Shown here: positions 22,191 through 34,409 of the stretch, one piece after another
Layout of the letters: the number at the start of each line of letters is the position of its first letter
How positions within the stretch are numbered: the stretch's first letter is position 1
Assembly: GCF_000283155.1 (NCBI RefSeq)
Contig: NW_004454171.1
Coordinates: 13,872,028-13,936,027 of the forward strand
Source: Ceratotherium simum simum
Lineage: Eukaryota > Chordata > Mammalia > Perissodactyla > Rhinocerotidae
Length of the DNA: 64,000 nt
Direction of reading: 5' to 3'
Program-made: the position numbers and the translations under genes
The notes under the pieces: model-generated
What the model saw: only the letters and a program-made list of their open reading frames with translations
Databases searched by the model: none
Told to the model about the DNA's origin: nothing

Positions 22191-22955
22191 TCATTATTAA
22201 ATAGTTATCTGAGGACCATTTGTCAGGGGAGAAGTAGGGCTGTGGTGGAGGTCTTTTTCGAGGGATGGGAATGGATGAGTTTTTCCCAGCATTCCTTCCC
22301 CCATTCTTTTGGTAACTGTACCTCCCCTTCCCTTGGGGCACTGTCACTTCCCCACTTCATGCAGTTCTCATGGGCCTGCCTATCCACTGGCTACAAGGAT
22401 CATGTGTAAGACAGATCTGGCCAATTTTAGTTCCCCATTCCCCTAGCCACAGTGATTGGCTGAAGGATGGGCACTGAGTTGCAATGGGGACCAATCAGAA
22501 TCTTTCACTGAGGCTTGTATATAAGCATGTTGGGAGAAAAAAATGACCTTCTCTTTCTTTCAGCATTTCTAAGGTAGGCTGATAAGAGCTGAGTCTGTCA
22601 CAAATAGTAAAGTTTAGAGATAGGGAAAAGGGGAGGGGGAGAGGGAACTAAAAATACCATCAGGTGTCTGAATCTACATCTCAACTTTCCACTTATTTGA
22701 ATCAATACGTTCCAATATCTGTCGCTTGCAACCCTGACTACTGCAAGGACTAACTCAGGTTTCCAGATTTGTAGTCAGGGCTTTTCAAGAGACATCCCCA
22801 TGATTTACTAATTAGTTGAGATTATTCAGGACAGGTTCTGGGGTGAAGTTGTTGAGCCAAAAGAAAAACAAACAGACATGTGCCCCACCCTATGACAGCC
22901 TCAGACCCAATCAGGGATGCAAACCACTAAAAATTTAACCGAGAAAATAAAGCAA
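22191..22955. other. Unassigned single-copy stretch
   Basis: No repeat recognised with confidence. A CAAT-like 'gaccaatcag' at 22490-22499 is followed by 'tatataag' at 22518-22525. No gene-like frame follows. Confidence 0.4.
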
Positions 22956-22959
22956 ACTC

Positions 22960-23140
22960 TGAGACATACCAACTGACCTGAAGTGCTGTGAGAGTCCGGA
23001 GAAGGGAGAGAAGGCTCACGGTATTTGGGGACACTCAGGGAAGTCTTTGATGATGAGGCAACGATTTGAGCTGGGCAGTGAAGGACAGTTTGGAAAAGTG
23101 CTCTTAGAGAGAATTTCAAGAGCGTTGCAGTGAGTGTAGA
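22960..23140 (-). mobile_element. LINE-2 fragment, minus strand
   Basis: 'tgatgaggcaacgatttgag' and 'ctgggcagtgaaggacagtt' are the reverse of the L2 ORF2 C-terminal coding segment. Confidence 0.5.
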
Positions 23141-23224
23141 GTTGTGAAGGAGGCAAGAATACGTAGGGTGGATAGTTTCTGTTGCAGGGTAGTGGGAGGT
23201 AAGAGTAGAAAGGTAAAATGGTGC

Positions 23225-24030
23225 TTTATGTATTTTTTGAGAATTCTATTATGGAAACTTCAAACATATGCAAACATATTCTCTCATAGAGAGAATAGTA
23301 TAATGAATCATCTGCCGACATTAGCCAGCTGCAACAATTATCAATATTTTATCATTCCTGTTTTATCTATCCACCTTACTCTTCATCATCTTCCTCCCCC
23401 CACTCCCCACTGGAATATTTTAAAGCAAATCCCAAACATCACATCATTTTACCCTTAAGTCCTTCATTATTATCTCTAAAAAGTAAGGGCCTCTCTCCCC
23501 AATATAAGCACAATAACATTACCATACCTTAAAAAAAAAGAATGGTAATTTCTTAGTATATTATCCAATTCTCCGTCCATGTTCAATTTTCGGCAATTGT
23601 CTTAAAAATGTCTTTGTATGGAAGATTTGTTTGAATCAGGATCTAAAGAAGGTCCACACGTGTATTTGGTTGTGTCTCTTAAGTCTCTTGTTACCTATAA
23701 TAATTCCCACTACTCCTTTTAAAAACCATGCACTGGTTAAAGGAAGCCAGTCATTTGTCTCATGGAATTTTCCACATTCTGGATGTGGCTGATTATGTCA
23801 TCATGGTGTAGTTCAAAATGCTCCTCTGTTCCCGTGTTTCCTGGAAATTGTCGGTAATGAGGTCTAGAGGTTTGATTAGATTCTGCTTCAGTTCTTATTG
23901 TTATGATTTAGGGGGGCAAGATTACTTTATGGTTGGTGCGGAGTGCTTCCTCATGCCTCTCGTTACGAGACACGTAATGTCTGGCTGTCCCCTTTTAGTA
24001 ATGTTACAGTTGATCAGCAAATTTTAGTCA
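23225..24030 (+). mobile_element. L1ME-type 3' UTR, about 800 bp
   Basis: Long colinear match in memory to old L1ME 3' UTR: 'gagagaatagtataatgaat', 'ccagctgcaacaattatcaa', 'aaagcaaatcccaaacatca', 'aatcaggatctaaagaaggt', 'gaggtctagaggtttgatta', 'taatgtctggctgtcccctt'. No coding part attached. Two shorter pieces of this type are at 14250-14430 and 34410-34790. Confidence 0.75.
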
Positions 24031-25235
24031 AAAATGCTGTTGTAGTTTTTTATGTGTCTCTCTAGGATTCTGACCTGAGTCCACGGGGGCTGGGCTAGCG
24101 GACAAATCTAATTCACAGACCAGGCTGCACTCAGAGTCCCCCTTCCTCTGGGACCAGGGAGGCATTGTTACTCGGCCAAGCTTCTGCCTGACCTTTGAGA
24201 GCCTCCCTTGGGTGGTAGGATTTCCCAGGAAGCTATTCAGGCCCTCAGGCAAATAAGGCTCCCGCTGGCCTGCCCACCAGTCTGTCAGACACTTCTGAAT
24301 CTTTGAATGAAGTGAGGAAAGTCCAAAGAGATTTGTCAGGATGTGTGATATTAGATTTCTTTAGCAAGAATGCTTGTCACTTCGCCACTTTCCAATGAAA
24401 AAATTCCCACTGATTGTGTCTAAAAATGCAAAATAAAATGAAGAATCCAGGCAATTTCACACAAAAATGTTAAGCCTCAGAAACTTATTGAGCAATACTG
24501 GAGGGTTTTCCTTTTCCTTTATGGTCTTGAATTATACAGCCTGCCCTTTGAACTGGATAATTTGATTACGTAGTCAGCTCCCCAGGGCATTTCGGGCTTG
24601 CCCCCTAGATTATTAGGACTCCCCCTCCCCTCCGTATATGAAGATCATTGTGTCAGCTTCAGACTTTTTAAATCTATAGTAGAATTTGGATTATGGTAGG
24701 CTTTAAAAATAGGAAAATTGTTTTATGTCGATTGATGAATATGGTAATTTAGTTTTTAATTCATTTGACTCAGCTGTTAAAGAGAGTTCGGCTTTAGAAA
24801 TTAAGAAACTCTATACATGTTTCTGTCTTTTATATGATTTTGAGATCCTTTGCAAAACACGAGATAGTAGAAAGCAAACACATCTGCTCTGCCTTCATTT
24901 TTCCTCGTAATATCTTGTGTTTTGGGATGTTTCATTTCTGTGTCTGCCCGGGGGACTTGTTCTGTGTCAGGTGACATGCCAACCTTCTCTTGGCTTGATT
25001 GCCACACTCAGGAAGGCTTCCTTTTTTCATAAAACATTTGTTTTGTTCACAGAGAGTATTAAAATCTTTGGAGAGGTGTTATGAAGTATTTCACATGTTT
25101 TTCTGCATCTTTTTATAAAGTGGGCTTCTTGGATTTATTTACGCCATCTTAGGCCTTCTTTCTTTTTTTCTCTGTTTCTGAAAGCTGAACTAGACAAAGT
25201 CTCTTGGGGAACTTTCTCTTATACATCATTGTTTC
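24031..25235. other. Unassigned single-copy stretch
   Basis: No repeat or gene recognised. One of the longer apparently repeat-free parts of the window. Confidence 0.5.
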
Positions 25236-25312
25236 CCCAATTCTGAGCACAGTGCCTGGCCCATGGCAGGTGTCCAATGAATATTTACTGAATCAGTTAA
25301 TGAGTGAAAATG
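25236..25312 (+). mobile_element. LINE-2/MIR 3' terminus
   Basis: 'gagcacagtgcctggcccat' with 'aatgaatatttactgaatca' is the common terminal motif of L2. Confidence 0.5.
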
Positions 25313-25579
25313 AACTTTGGGAATTTTCTTTCCTCTTTCCCAAGTTCCCCAAATAGGGCACTCTTGTTTATACTGGTTTTTATGAAACTCTTGTGTCTCG
25401 GTTATAGCCCACTCGTTTAGCCTAGAGAGATTTAGAGATTTTTTTGTCTTAGGTAAGTGCTCAGCTAATTTCAAATCTCTCACTCCAATTTATAGGTAAT
25501 AGTAGAATCAGAACATTTTGGCCAAGGGCTATGGCTATGAAAAAACTTTCAAGACCAAAGGCCAAGACAATGGCACTAT

Positions 25580-25830
25580 ATTCATTTCCTGTGGCTGCTG
25601 TAAAAATTACCACAAGGGGGTGGCTTAAAACAACAGAAATTTATTCTCTCACAGTTCTGGAGGCCGGGATTCCGAAATCAGTGTCACTGGGCTGAAACCA
25701 AGGTGTTGGCAGGGCCGAGTTGGACTCTTCCCAGAGGCTCTGGGGGAGAATCCGTTCCTTGCTTCCTCCTGCTTCTGGTGGCTGCCAGCCTTGCTTGGCT
25801 GCTGCACCAGAAATATTTATCAATCGTATT
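25580..25830 (-). mobile_element. MLT1A-type LTR, 3' part, minus strand
   Basis: Plus strand reads 'catttcctgtggctgctgta', 'ggtggcttaaaacaacagaa', 'attctctcacagttctggag', the reverse of an MLT1A 3' end. It stops near 25830, so it is truncated. Confidence 0.8.
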
Positions 25831-25974
25831 TGGAAAGCGGGAGGACAGAAAAGAATGTAAAATTTCAAGACAGAAATATGCCACTAAAAATTGCTCTCTG
25901 TGGCAGAAACTGCTAGCAGCCAGCGCCCCGTTTTCTTTTAGTTGTGCACACTCCCCTCACTGAGTTTTCGTAGG

Positions 25975-26376
25975 TGGGGACGATGGTGACCAGGTAGAGA
26001 CCATAGTGCCCAGCCTCTTTTATAGCAGGTGGGGCTGTATGACTGAGTTCTTATGAGTGAGTCGAAGTGATGTGGGCAACTTCTACATCACTTTCTTGAA
26101 GAGAAATTTCTTGCCTTCCACTTACTCTCCTTTTTCTTCCTCTGGGGAGGGGTGCAGACATGATGGTGAGCCAGTCTGACCATACGGGTGAGGATACCAC
26201 TTTCCTGGATGGTGGAGCGATGAGACAGATGGCCTCCTGGAGCAGAGCTGCCTTACCACCGTGTCCCACCCACTTACCCCTGGGAACCACAGGAGAGGGG
26301 AATAAACTGTATTATTTGAGTCATCATTTTGGGATCCGTTTGTTATAGTGGCTTAGCTTATACATGAACTAATACA
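25975..26376 (+). mobile_element. ERVL-group solo LTR, plus strand
   Basis: 'aggggaataaactgtattat' (polyadenylation signal), 'gttatagtggcttagctta' and a terminal 'gaactaataca' repeat the 3' layout of the LTR at 10157-10486. The start is approximate. Confidence 0.6.
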
Positions 26377-26495
26377 CAGACAAGATTAGGAAAGAACCTC
26401 ATTTTTTGGTTTCAACTACTGCTCTTTGTCTACTTGATAAGATGTGTTGGATGATAGATTAACATTGCTTTGCATTGCTAAATAATTTTTTTTTT

Positions 26496-26728
26496 GTAGG
26501 GAAGACCAGCCCTGAGCTAACATCTGATGCCAATGCTCCTCTTTTTTGCTGAGGAAGATCGCCCCTGAGCTAACATCTGTGCCCATCTTCCTCTACTTTA
26601 TATGGGACGCCACCACAGCACAGCCTGACAAGCGGTGCGTCAGTGCATGCCCGGGATCCAAACCTGGGAACCCCGGGACCCCGAAGCAGAGCGTGCGCAC
26701 TTAACCGCTATGCCACTAGGCCAGCACC
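26496..26728 (-). mobile_element. ERE SINE, minus strand, two tail modules
   Basis: Plus strand shows two successive tail modules ('cctgagctaacatctgatgc' and 'cctgagctaacatctgtgcc') before the body, then 'gcccgggatccaaacctggg' and 'ggccagcaccgc'. Imperfect target duplication 'gctaaataattttt' / 'gctggataattttt'. Confidence 0.88.
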
Positions 26729-26739
26729 GCTGGATAATT

Positions 26740-27111
26740 TTTTTTAAAACAATTCTTCTCCTACATACTCCAAAAGAAAATAGTTATCCTGAGCTGTGTC
26801 TGTGTAAGCTGATTATTTTGTCTCTTCTCTGGGCTCTACACTTCTACACTACTCTACACTGGGCTCACTCATGCCTGCTTAGAAAGTTCTGTTTCACTCC
26901 GAGTTGCTGGAGTGAGGTTTTCATCAGTTAGTATGAACATACCACCACTATGCGTCCATCCTGCAACAGCCTGTAGGGGACTCCTTAATAGCCGTCATAA
27001 GAAAGACTGACTTAATGTCTCCTAAGTGTGTTTAAATTCATAAAAATAACTTCTGGGACATCAACTGCAGAGAATCTCTCCTAAATCCTGTTGAAAACAA
27101 GTCATTTCTTT
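26740..27111. other. Unassigned stretch before the gap
   Basis: Nothing recognised. Confidence 0.5.
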
Positions 27112-27641
27112 NNNNNNNNNNNNNNNNNNNNNNNNNNNNNNNNNNNNNNNNNNNNNNNNNNNNNNNNNNNNNNNNNNNNNNNNNNNNNNNNNNNNNNNNN
27201 NNNNNNNNNNNNNNNNNNNNNNNNNNNNNNNNNNNNNNNNNNNNNNNNNNNNNNNNNNNNNNNNNNNNNNNNNNNNNNNNNNNNNNNNNNNNNNNNNNNN
27301 NNNNNNNNNNNNNNNNNNNNNNNNNNNNNNNNNNNNNNNNNNNNNNNNNNNNNNNNNNNNNNNNNNNNNNNNNNNNNNNNNNNNNNNNNNNNNNNNNNNN
27401 NNNNNNNNNNNNNNNNNNNNNNNNNNNNNNNNNNNNNNNNNNNNNNNNNNNNNNNNNNNNNNNNNNNNNNNNNNNNNNNNNNNNNNNNNNNNNNNNNNNN
27501 NNNNNNNNNNNNNNNNNNNNNNNNNNNNNNNNNNNNNNNNNNNNNNNNNNNNNNNNNNNNNNNNNNNNNNNNNNNNNNNNNNNNNNNNNNNNNNNNNNNN
27601 NNNNNNNNNNNNNNNNNNNNNNNNNNNNNNNNNNNNNNNNN
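27112..27641. other. Assembly gap, 530 N
   Basis: An uninterrupted run of N. Its true length and content are unknown. Any open frame drawn across it on either strand is meaningless. Confidence 0.99.
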
Positions 27642-27734
27642 AGAGTTGTTTGTCTAGTTCATTCAAAATAAGAATCCACTCTTGTTCCCGTGCTTCTTAC
27701 AGCTTTTCCTTAGAAGAAGCAAGAGGACTGGAAT

Positions 27735-27975
27735 ATAGCTGATGTTCTAGCATTTACTAGACACTGTTTAAGCAGGTCACACAGTATCGTTTAAAACTCA
27801 CAAAACCTCATGGGGGAGATTTTGCTAGTCCCTTAGTCTAGTTTTTCACATTAGAAAATGAGACTCAGAGATTAAGCCACTTTTCCAAGTTGTTAGAGCT
27901 AGTAAGTATCAGAGCTGAAATTTAAACCCAGTCTGTGATTTCTAAGCCCACCTTTTAATCATTTTAATCATTGTC
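27735..27975 (-). mobile_element. MIR SINE, minus strand
   Basis: Reads in reverse MIR order: 'agcatttactagacactgtt', 'ttagaaaatgagactcagag', 'ttagagctagtaagtatcag', 'atttaaacccagtctgtgat'. Confidence 0.8.
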
Positions 27976-28990
27976 TCCCAGAGCAAAACTAATTTACTTT
28001 TGCATCTTATCCTTCAAATACCCAAATTCCATCAAATCTGTGATACCATAGATTGTAAGACACATCATTATTTCATATTCCAATAACAGAGAAAAGTGCT
28101 GCTAACTATAATTGTAAGATGCATCTCAATTTCTGAGAAGTTATAATGTGAAAAGTATATAAGTCTTAGAATTGATGAAATATGATAAAATTATAGAACA
28201 ACTTCTTATAGAAATAAGAGGCTAATGCTGTGTAACCTACTTGCATGGGCGGTGCTGACAATGTGGTTTCTTGGTGGGTCCCCGAAGTGGATACATTCTC
28301 GAGGTGACCTCTGGCAGGGAGGGCTATGCATAATTTTCAGCTCACTTGCAGAGACAGTGGTGTGTGGTTGGATTGGTTGCTGCAGTTGGGTAAGTCGTTA
28401 TTATCCCTGCCAATGGTTCCCAAAGCTTGGAAGCACCAAGCTGCCTAGAGCTACTTGAAAATAAGAACAGAAGAAGAGACTAGGGGAATAATGGGTGAGG
28501 TACGGGCAGATCTTTGTACTTGTGATTCTGAGGGGAGGGCATATACATCTAGCAGTTCTTTCCCTGCAGTGATGTACTGAACGACTCTAATAGCAACATT
28601 TTGTGGTTTCTAGGAAATATCAGCCAAAAGAATTATAACTGAAGAAGGAAATTAAATCAGTCCAGCAGAATTATTCCAGGTGTGTAGAACAGGACCAACA
28701 AAGGAGTGAACACTGAACCTTGAGAAATACCTGCAGTGAGGGGGTGAGAGAGAGAAGAAAGGAGAAAGATGGGGGAGGGGAGGGGTAAGAGAGGGAGGGG
28801 AAAAAAACACAAAAGGGCTACACTACGGGAGCCAAAGAAGGGCTGAGTTTCTTAAGGCAGAGGTGGTCATGGGGCTCAAACACTGTAGAGGGTCGTTGAC
28901 AAACGACTGCTTGTTGGTCAAAGAGTTTAATGGATCTTGGCGGATAAGGAGAAGAGAAGAAGGCAATTTGAAAGCAGAGAAAACCTCCTT
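27976..28990. other. Unassigned stretch
   Basis: Contains a possible old DNA-transposon piece at 27995-28170 (see 8540-8720), a G+A-rich tract at 28735-28806, and otherwise unrecognised DNA. The 77-residue frame at 28225-28458 has no known domain. Confidence 0.4.
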
Positions 28991-29079
28991 CCCCTTTATT
29001 ATTTACCAGAAATGTTAAAAGGTAAGTGTAGGTTGATCTTCACACACTTGGCGAGGCAGAGCCGCATGATGCTAGTTTT

Positions 29080-30140
29080 TGTCTTGGAGGTCTTCTCTAT
29101 GACATCTGAGCTTGCTTTCCTCCACCTTGTTAAAATCTCCCCTCTCTTGAGACTTGACATCTCGGTCTCCAGATTATCTCCTTGCTCTCGGAATGAACTT
29201 TCTTAATCACCTTGACCTGATTCTTTCTCTGCTCCCTGCGCCTTCAATGTGGACTCTCCCCTGATTTCATCCGTAGCCCTATTCTCTCTCCCAATCTTCT
29301 ACAAGTTCTCTTGGGAAAATCTCATCTATACTCATGGCTTCAATTGCTGTCTATTTCTTCTTGATGCCGGAAACATGCTTCTAGTCCAAGCCTCTCACCT
29401 CAATTTATGACTCAGTTTCCCCCTCTTCCTTCCTTCTTTCCTTTCTCCCTCCCTCCCTCCCTCCCTTGTTTCCTTCTTTGCTTCCTTCCATTCTTCTATT
29501 TGATAAATTTTGCAGACTACCACTAGCAAAGTATACACAGCCAGGAGAATGTACTTTAGGCACTAATTTTGCACTTACCTTGATCTTATTCTTCCTACCC
29601 TCATTTTCCCTCTCACTCTCCAAAATCTCTTGCCCGGACTTCAGTCGTTTTCCTGTCTTTGTCTTGGTTCACTTCGTTTTCCCGGTGTGAGCGCTGTAAC
29701 AGGCAAATCGGATCAAATCTGGTGAAAACTCTTCACTGTCACCATGGCCTGCAGGTTAAAACAGAAGCGCCTTTCCCTGGGACACAAGTCCCTTCATGAT
29801 CTGGCCTCTGCCTACTTACCTGACCTCCTCTCTACCTCTTTTCCACTCCGTGTTTGACTCAGGAATGCTGAACATATTGGAGCCATTGCTGTCGCATTTC
29901 TTTGCCTCTGCTTGGAATGGACCCCTTCCCCGTTTAATCTGCTGGGCAAACTCCTGCCCATCTCCAGGTCTCCACGCAACTCCTTCCTCGTGTTCCAACA
30001 GCACCGTTACAGCCAATACTGTGTTGTAACCATCTGCTTCCCCTGCTATACTTCAGGAGTTTCAAGAGCAGGGATTCCCTTCTCATCATTGTACCTTTAT
30101 GCCGAGTACTGTGCCTGGTGTGAAATAAGAGATTTTTGGT
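29080..30140 (+). mobile_element. LINE-2 element with RT remnant, about 1 kb
   Basis: The region near 29330 ('ctcatggcttcaattgctgt') corresponds to the L2/CR1-group reverse-transcriptase segment just before its YADD motif, here eroded. From about 29750 to 30130 the L2 ORF2 C-terminus and 3' UTR follow: 'cttcatgatctggcctctgc', 'aggagtttcaagagcaggg', 'gtactgtgcctggtgtg'. L2 has long been inactive in placental mammals. Confidence 0.65.
29424..29466 (+). repeat. Pyrimidine-rich (CTTT/CCCT)n tract
   Basis: Runs of CTTC, CTTT and CCCT lie inside the L2 region; the last part is about five CCCT units. Confidence 0.8.
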
Positions 30141-31295
30141 GTCTCTGAAGGTAGTTTTGTCCACAGAAAAGCCCATTGGAGGGTTTACTTTGATTTTAAA
30201 AAACTATCCCTCATTTAGGTTACATATCAAAACATCAGGTTCTTTCTTTTAAGGTCAATTAAAAAATATTATTCTATTTATAAATCTAGCAAATTCCTAC
30301 ACTTTAAGGGGGGGCTTTGACTAATATTTGGTCCCATATAGAAATCTGAACTTTTACATATTTGAAACTGTAATCATAACCAATAAATATGTTGATTCCT
30401 TTTTAAAGAACATTAGATGTCTGGCTGTTAAATCTTCCTTAATGTTTAATTCCTGTAAATCTGATAATGAAAAGTATAAATATGGCCAGCCTTAATTCTG
30501 TGTCAATATTATACACAAATTTCATAAAATTTCAATTTAAAATTGTAATTCTAAATGAATTCTTCAATTATATACATAAAATAGGAATTACTGGTTGACA
30601 AATGACTCTAAAAGGCCAAATTCTCTTAAGTATAATCAGTTCTGCTCTATCAATATGTACAGATTCCTTAATATCAAGATATTAGTAATACAAGTTTCAT
30701 TCTCTCAAACATTTCTATACTCGATTCTAAATCCCCCCAAGGTTAAATATGCTTAAAGAGCAATCACAGTTAGGGATTGCCTTCCCAAGATAATTTTTTG
30801 GGGGGAATGCAGCAGAATCCATGTCTGCAACATGGTGGGAATATCCTGGCCCTAGCCTAGTTGCCGTGTCATTGACTCCATAACATAAAGAAGGTGGCTA
30901 CATAATTCCATATCCTTTAGATTCAAGTTATTACCAAATCTTCTGTCGCCTTACAGTGTAGATAAGCCTACATCCTTTGACTGGATTTTGCATACTAATC
31001 TTTCTACTAGCTCTAAAGACCTTTGAACTTGACAGAACGCTGTCAATGTCCCCCCCATAGATTTCCCGTCTGGGTGAAGCTCACAATTCTTACAGATATT
31101 AAAACGATTTCCAACTTAATTCTGCAGCTCTCTCCTAGGAGACTCATAACTTCCAAGCTGTTCCACTGTTACCTGGGACATGAAGTATGTGCACAATTAA
31201 TGTTTGGTCACGTATTGCCACGGCTGAGTATGCGAATGGATATCAGGTAACACAGAAGAATTTTCATAATTGCTGCTTAATTTTTCTCTCTCTGA
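30141..31295. other. Unassigned A+T-rich stretch
   Basis: No gene or repeat recognised. Confidence 0.5.
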
Positions 31296-31300
31296 AAAGG

Positions 31301-31980
31301 ATCACGTAGTGATTAAGCATGGACTTTGCAGACAGACTGTCCTGGGTTCCCACTTCTCCTGACACTTAGTGTGTGATGTTGGGTGGATTGTTAAACCTCT
31401 CTGAGCTTCAGTTCCTCATCTGTAAAATGGGGAGCAGCATCATTCTGGGGTCTGGAAGATTAAGTTATATATTTAAATACATACATACATATATATCTGT
31501 TATAAACTGAATTGTGTGCCCCCAAAATTCACATATTGAAGTCCTAACCCACGGTATCTCGGAACACGACTATATTTGGAGACAGGGCTCTTTAAGGAGG
31601 TAGGTAATTAAAATGAGGCCCATCCCGTTAGGATGGACCCTAATCCAATATGACTGGTGTCCTTATAAGAAGAGGAGGTAGGACACACAGAGAGACCTGG
31701 GGGCACGCTTGCTTGGAGAGACCACCATGTGAGGAGGCAGCAAGAGGGCAGCCCCCTGCACACCGAGGAGCGAGGCCTCAGAAGAACACGATCCTGCCAG
31801 CACCTTGATCTTGGACTTCCAGTCTCTAGAACCGTGAGAAAATCAATGTCTGTGGTTTAAGCTCCCCAGGCTGTGGTATTTTGTTATGGCAGCCCAAGCA
31901 GATTAATACAGTATATGTGTCTATACACATATATTGCTTAACACATGCCCAGCTCAATGAATGGTAGTCATTATAACTAT
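31301..31980 (+). mobile_element. MIR split by an MLT1 LTR
   Basis: Left half, near complete: 'gtgattaagcatggactttg', 'taaacctctctgagcttcag', 'catctgtaaaatggggagca'. Right half after the LTR: 'gcttaacacatgcccagctc', 'aatgaatggtagtcattat'. The order is continuous across the insertion. Confidence 0.75.
31498..31910 (+). mobile_element. MLT1 LTR, full length, plus strand
   Basis: Very good match to MLT1: 'actgaattgtgtgcccccaa', 'ttgaagtcctaacccacggt', 'ccaatatgactggtgtcctt', 'accttgatcttggacttcca', 'gttatggcagcccaagcaga', terminal 'ttaataca'. TG..CA ends intact. Confidence 0.92.
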
Positions 31981-32059
31981 TATTCAACTTTTCCAACAGA
32001 GCTACAAAAAAAATGAAGGTTGTCTCACAAGTCACATGTAAATTGTTTTCTGGGTTCAA

Positions 32060-32310
32060 TGCAAGCTATGGGAATTCCCTTGCTCCCTGTCTGTCTCAGC
32101 TGAGCATCCCCAGCTGGGAGCCTTTCCTGATCTTCAGGCAGATATCTTGGCTTCTCCCCTGGAATCTGACCTAGACTGTTCCCCGAGTACTGTCATCATC
32201 CATCTCTATAACCATCTCCCTCACCGAATGGGGCCTTGTTCATCTTTGTATCCCAGGCACCTAGCACGATGTGTCAGAATTCAATTCAATAAACTGTGAA
32301 ATAAGTTCAG
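32060..32310 (+). mobile_element. LINE-2 3' fragment
   Basis: 'gggagcctttcctgatcttc' (L2 ORF2 C-terminal type), 'tgtatcccaggcacctagca' and 'aattcaataaactgtga' form an L2 3' end. Confidence 0.55.
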
Positions 32311-33715
32311 GGAGAGTTTAGGTGTAGAGTATTTATCTTGTTAACAACTGCAATGATAACATTGTGGCTCAGGGAGCATCTTTCACGTCTGTTCTCAAAC
32401 CTTTCCCTGAGAGTCGGCTCTGGCACCTCCCAGCATTGCCGTGAGCTGGGGCCTTCTTAGCTGCTTCAAAGCATAAGACACAGCCTGTTGAACTTGCCAG
32501 AGCTTGCATAACAGAGGCCTGGTCACATCTGGGCACGCACGATACTTGCTTCATTGACCTGTAAATTGCAAATATCTCTTCTCATAACTAGGTTTCTGAA
32601 ATATTCCTTGTTTTTCAGAAGCACAAGCAATTAGCCAAGTAGGAACTGCCAATCACCAGGAGTGAAAGGACCAGGTATTTCCTGTGTTATTCTTTCTGTT
32701 TGTGACTGCAGTGGCTCAAATTACTGGGGGGAAAGAAAGACTTTAACTGTCATTCTACATTTTATTCTCTTGTGTCTGACTTGGCAGGATACTGACATTG
32801 TGTTCTCCTTGAAGGTCATCTCGAACCCTATATGTGCCCCAAACTTTCTTTCCAACTAAGCGACGACAGCACAGTTTCTTGGCTCTATCTTATCTGCTTT
32901 TAACAACGGCAAGCCACGAGCCATCCCAGCACAAACATAGCCAGATGCCTTTCGTTTCTTTGGCAATTGTTACATCTCTCTTGGCTTTCCTTATTTATGA
33001 GAAGGTAGTGAGAAAAAATGATAATAATCATCTCACACAGTATGGAGGTATTTTTACAAAGCAATCTTATACTTGAAAATAATTTTGGAATACATTAGAA
33101 AAATATAAAAGAAAACTATAAGGAAAAGGAAGAACAGAATTACTGTAAGAAAATGCAAAATGTTATAATTGCCTTAAGAGAAAAATCTGCAATGTAATTA
33201 AATGAGTCTTTATCAAAGTGTTTTTCATAACTTAAAACATTGTTTTATGTATACTCCAACTGAAAATAGCTGACAGGAATCTAATAAATGAAATATGATC
33301 CTTTCCTATATTTCTCTCTCTCACATATCATTGTACTACTATTTTGCTTCCTACACTCACATACACACTTAAAGAATTAGGTACTATCCTAAAACAGAAA
33401 AAAACCCAAAGCTATATCAAATATATGCACTGCTTTTTAATATCTATTTCAATATTACATAGTATCAATAAATTCAGAAAAAAGATTACACACTAACAGG
33501 ATAATGGTAATTTCCATCATAGAAGGTAAGTACTTGATCAATTCTTATATCTTAATCACAATTTGGAATAAACATTAATCTGGTCTAGCAATAAGCTGGG
33601 CAATTTATTTTGCAAAAAAAAAAAAAAAAAAATGGAGTCAGGTATTATCCATAGAGGCATCCATTAGGTGAAGACAAACTGCCGGCTGTCCACCCAACTC
33701 CATTCTCCCATTCTT
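32311..33715. other. Unassigned stretch with a poly-A run
   Basis: No gene or repeat recognised. An A19 run sits at 33615-33633. The 80-residue frame at 32834-33076 has no known domain. Confidence 0.45.
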
Positions 33716-33719
33716 CCTC

Positions 33720-34065
33720 CATATTAGAATGGTTGCTGGGATCTTGGCTGCATTTCCAGGGACTGTGTTTCCTGGGTCCCCTCCCGATCTTGCAGCAAAG
33801 TGTGACCACGTGACTCAGCTCTCATCAAAGGAATATGCGCAGAAATGTTGGGAGCAGCTTCCGATTCACCCGTGTAAGAGGAAATCTCTGGTCCTAGACT
33901 CAATCTTTCTCCCTTTCTTGCACTCTGGCTTGGCCACAACTTGGGCAACTTTGGAAACCATGTGTTGAAGAACTGCCATTGGCCAGCCTGGAATGGGGGC
34001 AAACCCACCTGGAATTCCCAAACTGGACTGTAAATGCGCAAGACATAAAGACATTTAATCAATCG
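33720..34065 (+). mobile_element. Possible ERVL-type LTR
   Basis: 'tgctgggatcttggctgcat', 'gaccacgtgactcagctctc' and the overall layout resemble the ERVL LTRs at 10157 and 25975, but the ends are not clear. The 112-residue minus-strand frame here has no known domain. Confidence 0.4.
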
Positions 34066-34084
34066 GTGAGTCCCTTCTTTTTCT

Positions 34085-34390
34085 CTCTTCTAAATATGTT
34101 GCCTCTTAGTCTCTTCCTCTATATAATCCCCCCTAACACCACTGCCTAAGGTTGGGACCTCCTCATTTTTTTGTCTAGACTCCACTTACGGGCTCTGATC
34201 TGGCCCCACCTCTTTGGCACCTTTCTCTTCAAATCCACCCTCTGCTTGGCAGCTCAGTGAAATGAAAATGAAATGAAAATCTGATGTGGTCACTTCCCAG
34301 CGAAGGACCGTGGCATTTGCTCGGCACGTAGGCGTGTCCTCTCCCTACTCCAGCCTGATCAATTCTCTTCCATTGAAGCTTTTCTAGGTA
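34085..34390 (+). mobile_element. Probable LINE-2 fragment
   Basis: 'aaaatctgatgtggtcactt' followed by 'tggcatttgctcgg' recalls the L2 coding segment next to its C-terminus. Decayed. Confidence 0.4.
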
Positions 34391-34409
34391 AGAAATGAAT
34401 TTAAAGAAA

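Noticed and set aside
22490..22530. CAAT box plus TATA box promoter
   Set aside because: The spacing is close to that of a core promoter, but no transcript-like sequence or splice donor follows. Such pairs arise by chance in A+T-rich DNA.
27061..27666. 188- and 201-residue frames on both strands
   Set aside because: They are mostly N and only bridge the assembly gap.
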